From: Brachynemurus nebulosus
Taxonomy: Eukaryota; Arthropoda; Insecta; Neuroptera; Myrmeleontidae
Direction: 5' to 3'
DNA: 64,000 nucleotides
Assembly: GCA_035578155.1 (NCBI GenBank)
Contig: JAPWDM010000001.1
Coordinates: forward strand, 76,723,472-76,787,471
Shown: piece after piece, positions 33,735 through 46,370 of the stretch
Numbering within the stretch: the first letter of the stretch is position 1
Layout: the number at the start of each line of letters is the position of its first letter
Made by a program: the position numbers and the translations under genes
Notes under the pieces: model-generated
What the model was told of the DNA's origin: nothing
Seen by the model: only the letters and a program-made list of their open reading frames with translations
Database searches by the model: none

Positions 33735-34840
33735 GCTTTTCTCGACGTGAGTCAAGCATTTGACAAAGTATGGCTTACTGGTTTATTGTATAAATTAAGG
33801 AAAAATATTCCTGAATCATTTTACTTAATACTGAAATCTTATTTGTCAGACAGATCGTTACTTTCATGTAAAGTTTCAGAGTGAAATATCAGAAATGTTT
33901 CCAGTCCGTTCCGGTGTACCACAAGGTAGTGTTCTAGGGCCTGTTCTTTATCTTATATATACTGCAGATCTGCCGGTTGATGAAGAAAATACTACTGCAA
34001 CATTTGCTGATGATACTGCTATCCTAGCTACTGATAAAGATCCAAATGTTGCATCACAAAAGTTACAATCTAGCCTGCGTTGAATACAGGAATGGTTACA
34101 TAAATGGCGTATTCGAGTAAATGAAACGAAATCAGTGCAAGTTACATTTACTACGAGAAAAGGAACCTGCCCTGCAGTTAGTTTGAATGATGTAGTGTTA
34201 CCATTAGCTACTGAAGCTAAATATCTAGGTATGCATCTAGATAGAAAACTAACATGGCGTAAACATATTTGGACTAAACGCAAGCAACTAAATGTTAAGT
34301 TTTCTAAGTACTATTGGCTTCTAGGTCATAAATCAAAGTTGTCCTTAAGAAACAAAGTGCTAGTTTATAAAAGTGTTATCAAACCAGTATGGACTTATGG
34401 TATTCAACTTTGGGGTACTGCTAGTGTTAGCAATATTGAGATATTGCAACGATTTCAGTCTAAAGTGCTACGAGCCATAAGTGCTTCCCCGTGGTACGTG
34501 CGTAACGATGACATACATCGCAGTCTTCAAGTGCCCACAGTGCGTGAGGAAATAGTACAATACAGTGATAAATACATTCATCGCCTAGAAAATCACCCTA
34601 ATGTGTGTGCCCTTAACTTACTTGACAATAGTGACTCTTTGTATAGACTCAATCGACAGAATATTTTAGAATTAAGATATAGATTTATTTAGCTTTTAAT
34701 GAATAGTATATTATATTTAGTATATAATTTATTTTGAGTGATTACCAGTGGGTAATCACCATTCCCGTTATATTCTATCATCGCTCGATTTATAGTTCTA
34801 TTTAGAACTGATAATCGACAAACAAGGATGTTAAAAAAAA
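33735..34840 (+). pseudogene. Jockey-like non-LTR retrotransposon, 5' truncated
   Basis: The copy begins inside reverse transcriptase with AFLDVSQAFDKVW. After a stop and frameshift near 33883 comes RSGVPQGSVLGPVLYLIYTADLP and the catalytic box as FADDTA (about 34007). A TGA at 34081 interrupts. The C-terminal part (34135-34692) reads YLGMHLDRKLTWRKHI, LVYKSVIKPVWTYGIQLWG and ends near ELRYRF. A 3' untranslated region runs to an A-run at about 34831-34840. The motifs match the Jockey clade. Dead by stops, frameshift and truncation. Confidence 0.88.
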
Positions 34841-34879
34841 AAGTTTTAATTTTATATATTGTTGCGTAGTAACGTGTAA

Positions 34880-35210
34880 GTAAACAAAACATTTTGAATT
34901 TTATTTTGATTGCATTCATAGATACATATCGCGCGTTTTCTGTCTCAACCTCGTATATCAAAAACTACATGTTTTAGGACACACAAAAATCATACTAAAT
35001 ACTGTATTTATACATATACTTATCTATATATATTTATATATATATAGGTAGCCAACATCAATGGGTGTAATTAGCATAAATCTTAAGTTCATAGTGATGA
35101 AGATACAGATTTAAATAAGTTTTGTTTGTGTGTCCAAAAATTGGGATTTTTCAGATACGAGGTTGAGACAGAAAACGCGCGATATACGAATATTTCATAA
35201 AATTAGAGAT
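34880..35210. repeat. Palindromic repeat
   Basis: TATCGCGCGTTTTCTGTCTC at 34928 is mirrored by GAGACAGAAAACGCGCGATA ending near 35186. Arms of about 85-100 bases surround a centre near 35040. The arm also resembles 20455-20580. Confidence 0.75.
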
Positions 35211-35944
35211 AGGTTAAAAATTTTATTCTTTTAATTTAAAATTTATATTGTTTTATTTAAATCAAAAAGGAAAAATGTAAAAAAAGTATAGTATTCTACT
35301 CGCTTGCAATGGCTATTAGTCACACAGATGTAATACGACACTCGCCTGGACGCCTGGTAAACTCGGCTCGTGTCGCAATTCCATCTTCGTGAGTAATAGC
35401 TATAATTACCAGCTTGTTGAATAATAAACTATACACATATTATGTACATAAATGTAATATAAATACTTACAGCCATCTGCAGTTACAGAACTATAATATA
35501 ACCAACTGATTAAATAAATATTCACTAGAAAAAGCATTTTTTATAAATTTGAGTGAATGCATTTACGCGGTTACACTGCTCTGATTGCAACTTATTGTCG
35601 GTAACATTATTTCAAGAATTCCAATTTAAAATCTTACCACAATAACATAATAAAAGTTTTTATTGCTTGTAATGACTTATTATTTATGGAAAGTAATCAT
35701 AAAATACAATCTCAGATAAACGAAATCCTTGATTATTTTCTACACAAAATTGAGATAATCTATTTCCTATTATAACAATACATCATTATGTTCGCGCTTA
35801 TTATTTTTTTTTTTAATTTCATATTAATAGTAAGCAAAAATTTAAAAATAATACGGTCGACTACATAGCCCCACCAATGGTTATAATTTTATCTACGTCA
35901 ACAATGTTTAGTAAGATATCAAATACTATTATTTAGATATCAGA
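35211..35944. other. AT-rich sequence, no gene
   Basis: Nothing was recognised. A GC-richer 100-base patch near 35320-35390 is not coding. Confidence 0.5.
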
Positions 35945-36200
35945 AAATAATAATAGAATATCAGGGTGACCGAGCCCAGTTCAGTGGAAATTTCATTTGA
36001 ATGGAATTTGTTGAGGAAAACAGATGTGGCAACTGATGATAACTGGACAGTTAACCAGTTGTTTATTTCCATAAAAAATAGAATACAAATTTAATAGTAT
36101 TTTTTACAGTAAATAAGTAATATCATTCATAGTAGTCGTCGGTAAAAATATTATTATTATCCATGCATGGTATCTGTAGAAATATTTATTAATATTGTAA
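35945..36200 (+). repeat. Repeat family C, copy 1
   Basis: It carries TGATGATAACTGGACAGT, AACCAGTTGTTTATTTCCAT-like and GTAGTCGTCGGTAAAAATA. It is the inverted relative of 42960-43195 and similar to part of 49340-49440. Confidence 0.75.
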
Positions 36201-36908
36201 AAAATGGCTGGAGTTCCGGAAACTGCATACCTCCGATTTAGCTGAAATTTAGTCTACATACTCTTTTTGAGTTAAGATGTTAGTTACCTCCTAGACGAAT
36301 TTTTGGCGACGCGGACCGGAAGTGTATTTTTCCACCCTCTGAATCTAGGGGTTACTAAAAAATGGTTTCCGTTACCATAATAACAAAAACTAAAGACAGA
36401 TTCGTATAGAACTTGGTGAATAGAACAAAAAAGTAGGAATAAAGTTTTTTAATATCTTGCTTCGTTTTCGAGATATGATGTGTTACAATTCTGAAACTTA
36501 CTGTATATACTGAATAGATAATGGATCATACATGCCCGAAAATGAGGTTTCAGTGGTAAACTAACCGAAACTAACCTAACCTAACCTTAATTAACCTCAC
36601 CACCTAATTTTTATATCAAATTCCAAGTATATTGCCAAAACTAACTAAACTAATCTAACCTTAACTAACCTTACTACCTAGTTTTTATCTCAAAGTTGAA
36701 GTATATTGTCAAAACCAACTAAACTAACCTAACGTTAACTAACCTCACCCCCTAGTAGTACAAGAAATGCAAAGTGATGATTTTTTAGTCGAATTTTCTC
36801 CGAAAAATTAGACTTATACAGTCTATACGATAAGAGCTGCGAGAGGCGAGAGTAGGGGCGCTATCCGTTTTCGGACCCGTAGAACACGAATATGTAGAAA
36901 AAAAAATG

Positions 36909-36912
<4 letters not shown>
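36201..36912. repeat. Degenerate 90-bp repeats with CCTAA motifs
   Basis: About 36540-36755 holds three diverged units with AACTAACCTAACCTAACC-like, CTCACC..CTA and AAGTATATTG blocks. CCTAA is the complement of the common insect telomere motif, but only two or three perfect copies occur together. The rest of the interval is unremarkable. Confidence 0.55.

Positions 36913-36978
<66 letters not shown>
36913..36978. repeat. (TA)n microsatellite
   Basis: Pure TA tract. Confidence 0.98.
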
Positions 36979-36980
<2 letters not shown>

Positions 36981-37826
36981 CCGCCACCTTTTAATTTGTG
37001 TAGGGCCCCCCTATGGAAGTTAAGAGATGAAATTTGGTAAATGGGGCTCATTTTCGAGGCACCTCATACTATCAAAGTGGGGTCAAATTTTGGGCAAATT
37101 TTTTTTCTGACCCGACCTTTAAGGGGGTGGTGGGGGGCGGATACAACATATCCAAAATTCAGCTTCCTAGGATGATTTGGAGGGCTGAAATTTTGTGTAC
37201 AGGTTAAGCTAATAGCCAGACACTGTTTTTTGGGGGTTTCAAGTTTTAACCCTTACCCCCACGATTTTTACGCCAATATTTCCTTAATTTTTTTGCTTGT
37301 TTTCTAACACGTCTAGAGACTCTCTAAGGAAACCTAGAGGGCTGAAATTTTGTACGTGTATTCAGTTAGTATCCAGCTAGTACCTTTTAGGGAGTCCACA
37401 TTACTTTTCCCCCCACTTTTTACATCGGAATTGAATGCTATTGTTAAATGTGTTTTAAATGCATTACTTTTATTCTAAATACAAGTAGGCGAATAGTAAT
37501 TTTAAAAAATTTAAAAAAATGTGAATACAATTTTTTAACAAATGAAATACATACATATTAAGTAATTTGAAAATGTTATTAAAGTCACTGTTTATTTATA
37601 AATTAGGGATTTTGAATTTTTATTATTTATAAAATAGAAATTTTGGATTTTTTTGGAAAGAAAAAATACCTTCATAAAGGCCTTCTAGTCTACTATTTAA
37701 GGTCCTTTTTTAATACTTAAAAATAAAACACAAAGGCAATTGGCGGATAAGCATGGGTAGGAATGCTTTCGTACGAATTGTGTTGGCTTTTTTCCTGCTA
37801 ACTGCTATCGGTATAAAATTGAAATT
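36979..37826. other. No gene; weak direct repeat
   Basis: GAGGGCTGAAATTTTGT occurs at about 37180 and 37346 in two diverged units of roughly 165 bases. Nothing else was recognised. Confidence 0.5.
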
Positions 37827-37828
37827 TA

Positions 37829-38858
37829 GGGGAGAGCGGGGCTATACCGTACAGCGAGGCTAAACCGTACACTCATTTTTCGTGTCTAGATTTCAAGCTA
37901 GACAAGTCCAATCGTTGTCGCAACCTAGCGCCTGACCGCGGAAAATCACAGGATTGAGTTCGTTCCGCTGTGCGTATAAATGCCAATATGACGGTGAAAA
38001 AACTTGTTTTTATTATTTCTCTTATAATTTTGGGGCACTACCAAATAAGAGTTGGGTGGAGAACCTTTACTTATGAGCTAATAGCGATAAGATCATGAGA
38101 AATTACTTTTCTTAAGCTCTCTCTTGATCACTAGTGAAGACTAGTTAGGCGACGGAATTTGAGATTAGGTTATGAAACTTCCACAAGGTACAGGATGGGG
38201 CTAAACCGTACAGAAGTGTACGACTTAGCCCCAAATGCTTTAATATGGTAACATTAATAAATTGTAGTTGATGCAGGAAATACAATAAAGTCTGCCGAGT
38301 CTGCAAATAATTTTACTTGTGATTTTTGTTTAAATGTATAAACTTTAAATAAAATACTTTCGTTCTCTAAAATTTATCACTTTTTTTGATAAAAGTTAAC
38401 CTAACACTTTTTATACTTTTATAAGCTGAACTAAATATACCGATAATACAAGTTACGTTATGTTGTTTCTTAGTTGAGTCGACAATAAATAATAAAATGT
38501 GTTTTCTACAATAATTTATTGCATTACTCTTATTTACTTCCTTAACAAGATGATTTTTTTACAATAATTTATTGCATTACTCTTATTTACTTCCTTAACA
38601 AGATGATTTTTTTACTGTACGGTATAGCCCTTCCTACCGTACGGAATAGTTCCGACCCCCGGGGCTATTTCGTACAGAGACACTTTTTTGTAATTTAATT
38701 TAAATATGTAAACAGTGGAATAATTCAAATTTCTTTGTGTGAAATCAGTAGCCAATTGTCCAAATTATATATTGCTAATTTTCTTATAATTTTATACTCG
38801 ATATTAGATGAACAATAACAGCTCTTCCTTAAGTGTACGGCATAGCCCCGCTCTCCCC
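37829..38858. mobile_element. TA-flanked inverted-repeat element with GTAC iterons
   Basis: GGGGAGAGCGGGGCTATACC at the left end pairs with the inverse at the right end (GGCATAGCCCCGCTCTCCCC), each next to TA. The interior repeats GGGGCTAAACCGTACA-like motifs in both orientations (near 37856, 38199, 38210, 38620, 38665 and 38836). It also carries a 53-bp tandem duplication at about 38509-38614. The ends resemble the GGGTAGACCGGGG motif at 54413, suggesting a related pogo/Tc1-type family. No transposase is present. Confidence 0.82.
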
Positions 38859-38860
38859 TA

Positions 38861-40290
38861 CTGAGATTCAGCCCTTAAAAACTTAAAACCTTTTTTTAAA
38901 GCCCCGATCAACCGAACACTCATCATCAGTTTTGAAACCATCAAAATGGCAAATCGCTTGTGGACTTTCAATTACATTTCGCTTGTAGACATTCAATACC
39001 GAAGATGAAAGGAAAAATTCGACTTCCGTGATGGGGCTCCGCTGCTCACGGCGTTTTTTTTAATTTTTTTGATATTCAAGGGATATCTCAGGGAATAAAA
39101 AAAGATTCCCCCAAAAAAATAACATTGCTTGAAGGAAAATAAAATGGATAAAATTTGAGAATGATAGGTCATTTATAAAATAATTAAAATTAAAATTACT
39201 AAAATAAGTTTAACATCTTTTACATTAAAATGTGTTTTTGAATGCATTTGTACCACTTTTTGTCTGAACACCCTTGAGTGCCAAAATGGTACAAGTTAGG
39301 AACAATGCTTGAAAAAATAATATGGTTTAATATTTCCAAAAGATCATATTGACACAAAAATCTATATAATATATACTACCACAATTTTTTGAAAAATAAA
39401 TTTTTTCTCACTTACAAATTTTTCTATCAGATTTGAAATTTACAATTAAATATCTAAGAAAGTAAGTTTATATACTGTATTTCAGTTACAATTGATCATT
39501 AAGTGATCTTATATTCGAAACAAATCAATCTTCCATTCTTTTCTAAAAACAAACTGCAGATTTAAAATGTACGCAATTGCAATAATAAAAGAGATAAAGC
39601 TAAGAAGGAATGTTCTAATCTATTTGTATAGGAGACGTCCGGAGACGTCAAAAACGTTTGCCGATTCTTATGTATACGTTTTACACACAGAGTAAGGTTT
39701 TACACATTTAAAATTGTGTTGCCAATTTTCAGCTTTTTAAAAAAGATCGATTTTTTTATTTATATCTCTTCTTATTAAAATTAAAAAGTAAATTACATTA
39801 TTTTTAAAAATAAATGACTTTGTTAATTGTAACTTTAAAATTTATTTAACTGTATCGTTTTTTATTCGAACTTTTTTCTTCGTTTCGTTAAATTTGGCAA
39901 CAATCAAATAATTCATAGATTATACATTGGTATGTAGTTTTAATTGTTTGAAAATTGGAATATGTTTACGAAATAATGGCCGGCCAAAGTGTCTTTATTT
40001 TTAAAATTCGTGTTATGTTTTTATTTATATTTTTTAAAAACTTACAATGTTACATTAAAATTGTCAAATAAGTAATCTATTCATTAATTAATATTCTGTT
40101 TATTTCTTACTGTTAAGATTATTAAAAATTTTAGTAAAATGTGTATTCGTATTTTGATTTTGTACGTTTGTGGTAAAATTCTGTGTGTTTTTCGAACTGA
40201 TTAATAAACATTTTGGTACAAGATAAACAAGAGAAAAAAAGAAATTTACGTAGAGGTAGACTAATTTACGTACAGACAAATTCAATACAA
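38861..40290. other. AT-rich sequence, no gene
   Basis: No supported feature in 1.4 kb apart from low-complexity A/T. Confidence 0.5.
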
Positions 40291-41117
40291 AAAAAAATTG
40301 GGTAAATTGTAGAGGACTACAACACGCTGTAATTTCGATGTTTGCCGGAAAAAAAAAACAAATGTGGCTGAGAATTATTGTACTTAAAGAGTTAAAGCGC
40401 GGTCACATATTTTTATTAAAAATAATTGCGTTTTATTATTAAATATTACATTTTAAATGTTACTCACATTTACCCAATACGTCTGAAAAGAACGACATTT
40501 ATTAACGACAGAGAGAATATACACCAGTTGTGATATATATGCATGCAAGCCCTAAGCAGAGAACAAAGAGAACGAACATTACTATGTTTATACTAGGGAA
40601 ACGAGCGTAACCACAAAGGATAGAAAATAACCCACCACTATGTTATATATGTGCACGCGGAGTTGTATGTGTTAGTCCGTTGGATGGTGTGTGTATTAGT
40701 GTCTTACATACATACATACATAATATATACGTGCTGGTGGAACGTATGATGTACGTATACCACGTACATATACCGTGTTAATACGAGAGGTAACAATATA
40801 ACAACAATTGAAACATACCCATTGAGTGCTCGCAAATGAATGAGGACTAAGTAGCCTAAGATGCACATAAAAGCACATAAGTGATTGCAGAAAAGAGACA
40901 GATGTATTCGTTCTATTTGTTCTGTGGCCCTAAGCATATGTTTAAAAAAATTGTGGATAGCAGCGATAGCAGTGTGTCTGAGTGTCAGATACCGCTTAAG
41001 GCATTTAGTCGGTCGGTGGCAATCATCGCATGCACTACATTGTTACATTTATTGTTAAATTATTGTTACCTGAACTGCACGTTGTTCTGTCCGCATATGC
41101 GTGTCATGTTTTGGCCA

Positions 41118-41400
41118 GGACGCTATGCGTCGTACAAATTACGGCGCGGAGCGCCGGTATGAGAACGACGCGGGCGTCATACAAATTACGGCGTGGGGCG
41201 CCATTATGTGAGCGACGTGGGCGTCATACGAATTACGGCGCCAAGCGCCGTTTTGACCCGGACGCTACGCGTTGTACGAATTACGGCGCAGAGCGCCGTT
41301 ATGAGAACGACGCGAAGCGACGTACAAATTACGGCGCGAAGCGCCGTTACTAGCATGACGCGTGGCATCCTACAAATTAGGGCCCCAGGCGCGGCACTGA
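41118..41400. repeat. GC-rich hairpin array
   Basis: About five units of around 55-58 bases share a GTACAAATTACGGCGC core. Each contains one or two short perfect hairpins such as GGCGCGGAGCGCC, GACGCGGGCGTC, GGCGCCAAGCGCC and GGCGCAGAGCGCC. The stem arms vary together, so pairing is kept while sequence changes. The last two units and about 190 bases of AT-rich sequence after them are duplicated at about 41568-41826. Confidence 0.85.
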
Positions 41401-41794
41401 GATGACCTTTTCTAGTAATTATAATTTTCCTTTATTTTTTATACAAAATTTATAAATAAAAAACAACATAGAATTATACCGTTTACACTGTATCAATAGA
41501 TCGGTTTGATTTATGTAAATTTGGGGCGCCGGTGGGTGGCGCGCGCCGCCCACCGACGCAGAGGAATTACGGCGCAGAGCGCCGTTATGAGAACGACGCG
41601 AAGCGACGTACAAATTACGGCGCGAAGCGCCGTTACTAGCATGACGCGTGGCATCCTACAAATTAGGGCCCCAGGCGCGGCACTGAGATGACCTTTTCTA
41701 GTAATTATAATTTTCCTTTATTTTTTATACAAAATTTATAAATAAAAAACAACATAGAATTATACCGTTTACACTGTATCAATAGATCGGTTTG

Positions 41795-41875
41795 ATTTAT
41801 GTAAATTTGGGGCGCCGGTGGGTGGCGTCGGTGGGCGGCGCGTGCCACCCACCGGCGCCCCAAATTTACATAAAT
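41795..41875. repeat. Perfect palindrome with 32-bp arms
   Basis: Positions 41795-41826 are the exact reverse complement of 41844-41875. The 17-base loop is 41827-41843. The arm includes GGGGCGCCGGTGGGTGGC. A shorter, less complete version lies at about 41519-41560. Confidence 0.9.
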
Positions 41876-42100
41876 GTGTGCTATATCGTATAGTTGCCAT
41901 TATAAAAAATGTGCTATATCGTATAGTTGTCATTATAAAAAATTGTGAAAAATATTGATAAATTTGAGTTTTCCAAAACAAAAATATGCTACCGCGCTTT
42001 AACTTCTCATAATTTAAAATTTCCACCATTATTCCTTTGTTTTTACCGGTTAAAAAAAAAAAATCGCATGTTGTAGTCCTCTACAAAATTCCCAAAAAAT

Positions 42101-42769
42101 TTAATCGTATTAACCTATAAAAAAAAACGTGACAAGCGCTTAGTATCAAATTATGGCCAAATAAATTGAAGAAACAAAAAAATTCATGATATAAAAATAA
42201 CCGGAAGTTGTTAATACAAAAATTTTGAGTCACTAAGCTAAACTAGTTTGTTATGTAATTGCACTCAAGGTTCCCGGGTTTTAACACTATTAGAACAGGT
42301 TGAAACAAACAGGTATAACGTAACACGTGGAAAATTTTCACAAGGACAATGATGAAAACATGACACTTATCTCAGAAAATTTGAAAATGTTGAATTGCAG
42401 GAACGTATGACGGACGAGATTTAAGCATAATAGTTCATTTCCAACGGTACATTGAATTCGGGAACAATTTTCTGATGACAACTTCCACGCGAATTCCAAC
42501 AGCCAAAAATTCACAATTTCAGATGTCCCATTTTGTAGATAAAAGTGTATTTTGGAAAATCTTCAACTATTTAACCATAATTGTAAATTGAATGAAGGAA
42601 GCTGTTCGAAGAAAGCACCAAGAGCCAAACGAAATTTCAAATGAAAAGGAAAGGAAGGAATTTCCTTGAAGGACATACAAACATAAAATTGGTATGTAGG
42701 TTCCTGTTGGGTCGTAGGCGCTCGCTAAGAAAGGAATTTGCAGAATTTTTAGTCTAACCATAGAAATTT
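42101..42769. other. AT-rich sequence, no gene
   Basis: No supported feature. Confidence 0.5.
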
Positions 42770-43195
42770 ACGAAAAACCGCAAAATGTCAATTTTTTATT
42801 ACTGTATACAGCAATCTATGGCCAATTTATCAAAAAATCATGCAAATTCGTTAGTTGCTAAGCATTTGTGAAAAAATAATTTTGGAATTTTTGTATTATG
42901 TACTTCGAATCGATTGCGTTGGCCATAGAAGTTTTTACTTCGATACTAAACACATTTAGTATAATATTTTTAATAAGTAGGTTTTAATAAATATTTGTAT
43001 AAATACCACCAATAATATTTTTACCTATGACTACTATGAAATTACCGATTTACTGTGGAAAATACTATTTGTATCCTATAAAGAAATAAACAACTGGACT
43101 GTCCAGTTATCATCAATTGGCACTTCTGCTGTTCTCAGCAAATTCCATACAGATGAAATTTTCACCGAGCCGGGCTCGGCCATCCTGATATTAAA
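42770..43195 (-). repeat. Repeat family C, copy 2
   Basis: Its right part is inverted relative to 35945-36200 (CAACTGGACTGTCCAGTTATC, GCCGGGCTCGG). Its left part (GGCCAATTTATCAAAAAATC, TTAGTTGCTAAGCATTTG) is inverted relative to 49440-49540. It is the most complete of three copies. Confidence 0.75.
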
Positions 43196-45839
43196 AATGA
43201 AATATGTGGACTTTACTTATCTGTCCTCAGTAGTTTCGAGAAAACGGTAGCAGGTATCAAAAAAATGATGAGAGAAGACTATAGGTAAAACTGATAAACG
43301 AATCAAAAAAAAGAAAAACGATACAAATAAAAATTATCCTGTAGGACCTGAGAACCGTCAAGAAAGCTTAAAGTAAACGACTGGACGTATGGTTATCAAA
43401 TTTTATGCTCTCCAAAGAAACCCAAAATAAATGGCTGGACGGATCCTGACCAAATTTTTCTCGAGTGATTCTGAAAAAAATGGACATGAGGCTAAAATTT
43501 CCCCGTAGGCTTTTGCGGACCCAAAAAACCCTTCAAATAAACGATCAGACGGATCTTATCCAAATTTTTCTCAAATATTATTGAGGTTCCGAAATAAATT
43601 AATGTGAATTCAGAAATATTCTCCAGAGCCCTGGAATCTCAAAATGTCTCACAAATTACAGTGCTCATAAAATTGTCAGTATGAATATCTAACTATCTAC
43701 GATAAGATTTCAAGGTATAGGCAGTTTGCTTTAAGTTTTTGCATCGACCATTACTATCAACGAAACAACATCATTTTCTGTCCTTTACCTAAAAAAATGA
43801 AGAATAAAGAAAAAGATGAAAAACACAGGGTATTTTCCAATACTTTGAGATATACAGTAGTCCAAACGTACGTCTTTACATGTTTTTTATGTGTTTTTTA
43901 TTAATTTTATTATAAAAAACCAAAATACGGCGTTGACAAGTTTAAAACTTCTTTTGAATACAAAATTTATTTAAAAATACGTTTTATTTTTAAATATTAT
44001 GAAAAATTATTTAATTTTACCAAATAAATGTTTTTAAAATTATAATTGTAAGATTTATCTATTGAAAATGCTTTTAAAATTACTTTTTTGATCTTGTTTG
44101 AACTCTGGCAACACTGTACATATTGGAGCAGTTCGTTGTTGTGGTTGCTGTATTTGAAATCGTTAGATACATACTACGTGGATGCTACCGATTCTATTCA
44201 TTGTTAACTTTTAACGTTTTTATATGTATTTTGTAGTGATTTTTCAATTAAAAGAAGTGTGTATTTTTTTTTATTTTATATTTTAATATTTATATTATTT
44301 ACATTTTTAATTCCTTACTGAACTTAAAATATATTAAATCAAGATACTCATATTTCTGTAATTTATTGTGAAAGGTAAGCGAGGTAATATATAAAACTAT
44401 GTAAAAAATACTAATAGGTTTTTCCCTTCTAGGTTTCTAGGCTATAAACTTTGAAAAATTTCTGTTTTATCTCAAGTGCAAAGGATTTGTTGAAATGCTT
44501 TGGAAAATTGAATTGTGTCAACAATCATATATATTTTTGCTCATCTATACCTCTGGTTTGTGTATTATTAATCGTTTTCGAGATATTTCAAGACATCGAA
44601 TTTTGTAAACATTAACATTCATTCATACAAAAGCTTTGTATTTACTTTTTAAATTGAAAATCTGAAAAAATGTGTAAAAAGTTTAGTTACCTTCGCAAGA
44701 CAAATGGAAAATTTTCAAAAGACATTTGGGGAAATACTTGATATTTGTGTGTGAAAAAGTGTTAATAAAAATATTTATGAATAAATCGACGGCAGTAACG
44801 AATATACGGCTATCAGTAAAATTTTTTGTTTTGAATGTACTTCATTACTTCGTGTAATTGTCTTTATATATAGGAGACAGCACTATTAAAAAATACATTT
44901 TTTTAATGAAAAATAAGAATCCTGCATTAAAATAAAGAATTCTGGAGGTGCCGAATTCTGAACTGAATTATGTAAAAAAGTGAAACACAAAAATCATTTT
45001 GTCTTTTTATTCGCTGCTGCCGTCGAAATTATTGGTGATAAATGCATTCCATGTAAAAAATGTACAGAGTGGTGTAATATATTTTCTTAATTAAAATAAA
45101 TATTTTTCTTTAAGTGGTTCTGAAGTTGGACTATCATATGTAAGGTCTTTATTAGGTTTGTTGTTTAATGGATTTGTTTAAAGAACCACTTATTGTGACA
45201 TTATTTGACCCACTATCAGTGTGTTAATAGCAAAAATTAGTGTATATAAACTAGTATGTAATTTAAGAGGGTGACTCACCCCCTCTCCAATGTTGCTCAA
45301 ACTCAATTTTGAATTCGAGAATTTCATTTCTACGTTATTCTAATTGTCTTAAGCTATTTTCCATGAAGAAGAACTTCTTGAAATACTCAAATAGTACGAT
45401 TATTCGACATAGTCACCCTCTAGTTAACTACCCCTAGACTTAATATTAGGATATTGAGCAAAAACAGGTCAATTAGATTTTTTGACGTAGATTTCAAATC
45501 TGTAAACAAAATTTTTATATTGTTTATTTTTCACCCCCTTTTTGCAAAATTAACCCCCAACCACCCCTGTTGATGTAATATGAACAAATTGCATATCAAT
45601 AGATAGCTCTTTAAAAAAGAGCAATATCGCCAATTTAAACTTTTGCTCTATCTCTTACTGTTTTCGAGATATTTGAAAAATTAAATTTTTACCCCAATTT
45701 TTGGAGGGCGATTTCACCCCTTCAAACCGTTTTTCCGCAGATAAAAAAAAATACATGTCCCTTAGTTTTTAGTGTTCTACAATATATTTAAATTTCATCG
45801 AAATCGATAGGTCCGGCCTCGGGACCTTTACTTGTAAGT
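43196..45839. other. AT-rich sequence with old repeats, no gene
   Basis: 43370-43640 holds three modules with GGACGGATC..GACCAAATTTTTCTC, related to the modules at 16390-17480. A GGGCGATTTCACCCCTTCAAA block near 45705 resembles the outer part of the foldback at 2711. No coding sequence was recognised. Confidence 0.5.
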
Positions 45840-45989
45840 CTAATCTCTGTAAACTTATATTGTGGAACGTAGAATGGTGTGAACGTACAACGGTGAAATG
45901 TCCCAAGTCCGTTAGGTGACGTTTCTTGTTCTTCTAGGGTCTTCTTGTTCCAGAATCTTCCAGTTTCCTTGGCCTAGTTCCTGTTTAAC

Positions 45990-46370
45990 TTTGTTACTTT
46001 CACTAATGTTGTTTACTTAATTTAACTTCCTTAATTTAGGAAAAATTGCTCAATGAAAACGAGAAGTTCTTTTAATAAATTTATTGTTTAAAAATTAATA
46101 AAAATTTACATAACAAAAATTTAAGAAATTATTATTTTAATTTGAAATTCAAAACCGACATAGATTTTACAAAAATTTGATATTTGATACGGACTGAAAA
46201 CTGGTGAATTGAATGTGTGTATTTATAACGTGAAAAGTGCAAGGTTTACAATTTTAATTTGGTAGGAGGAACACTTGTGTGCTGCTGAATCATTTCCAGA
46301 ACGGAAGTGGCTGTCTAGAACGCATTAACACACTAAGGCGAACATTTTTAGCTATTACAGTTCGCTAACA
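45990..46370 (-). repeat. Possible solo LTR
   Basis: Read on minus, the stretch begins TGTTAGCGAACTG at 46370. It has a TATA box (TATAAATACACAC, about 46210), an initiator-like TTTTCAGTCC near 46190 and AATAAATTTATTAAAAG near 46090. This is the promoter-to-polyadenylation order of an LTR. The 3' limit and target duplication were not settled. Confidence 0.35.

Larger units (their letters stand above)
40293..42100. mobile_element. Inverted-repeat element with GC-rich hairpin core
   Basis: Left TIR with TTGTAGAGGACTACAACA (from about 40307) pairs with TGTTGTAGTCCTCTACAA (ends about 42086). About 80 bases further in, AGTTAAAGCGCGGT (about 40391) pairs with ACCGCGCTTTAACT (about 41991), so the arms span roughly 110-120 bases. 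The interior holds the hairpin array and palindrome listed separately, a 290-base direct duplication and a 34-base tandem duplication (about 41877-41940). No transposase or other recognisable gene is present. It would be a non-autonomous DNA transposon. Confidence 0.78.

Noticed and set aside
41030..41691. Basic Arg/Thr-rich frames in the GC-rich patch, or a CpG island with a promoter
   Set aside because: The frames come from the hairpin repeat, and the patch lies inside an inverted-repeat element without a nearby gene.
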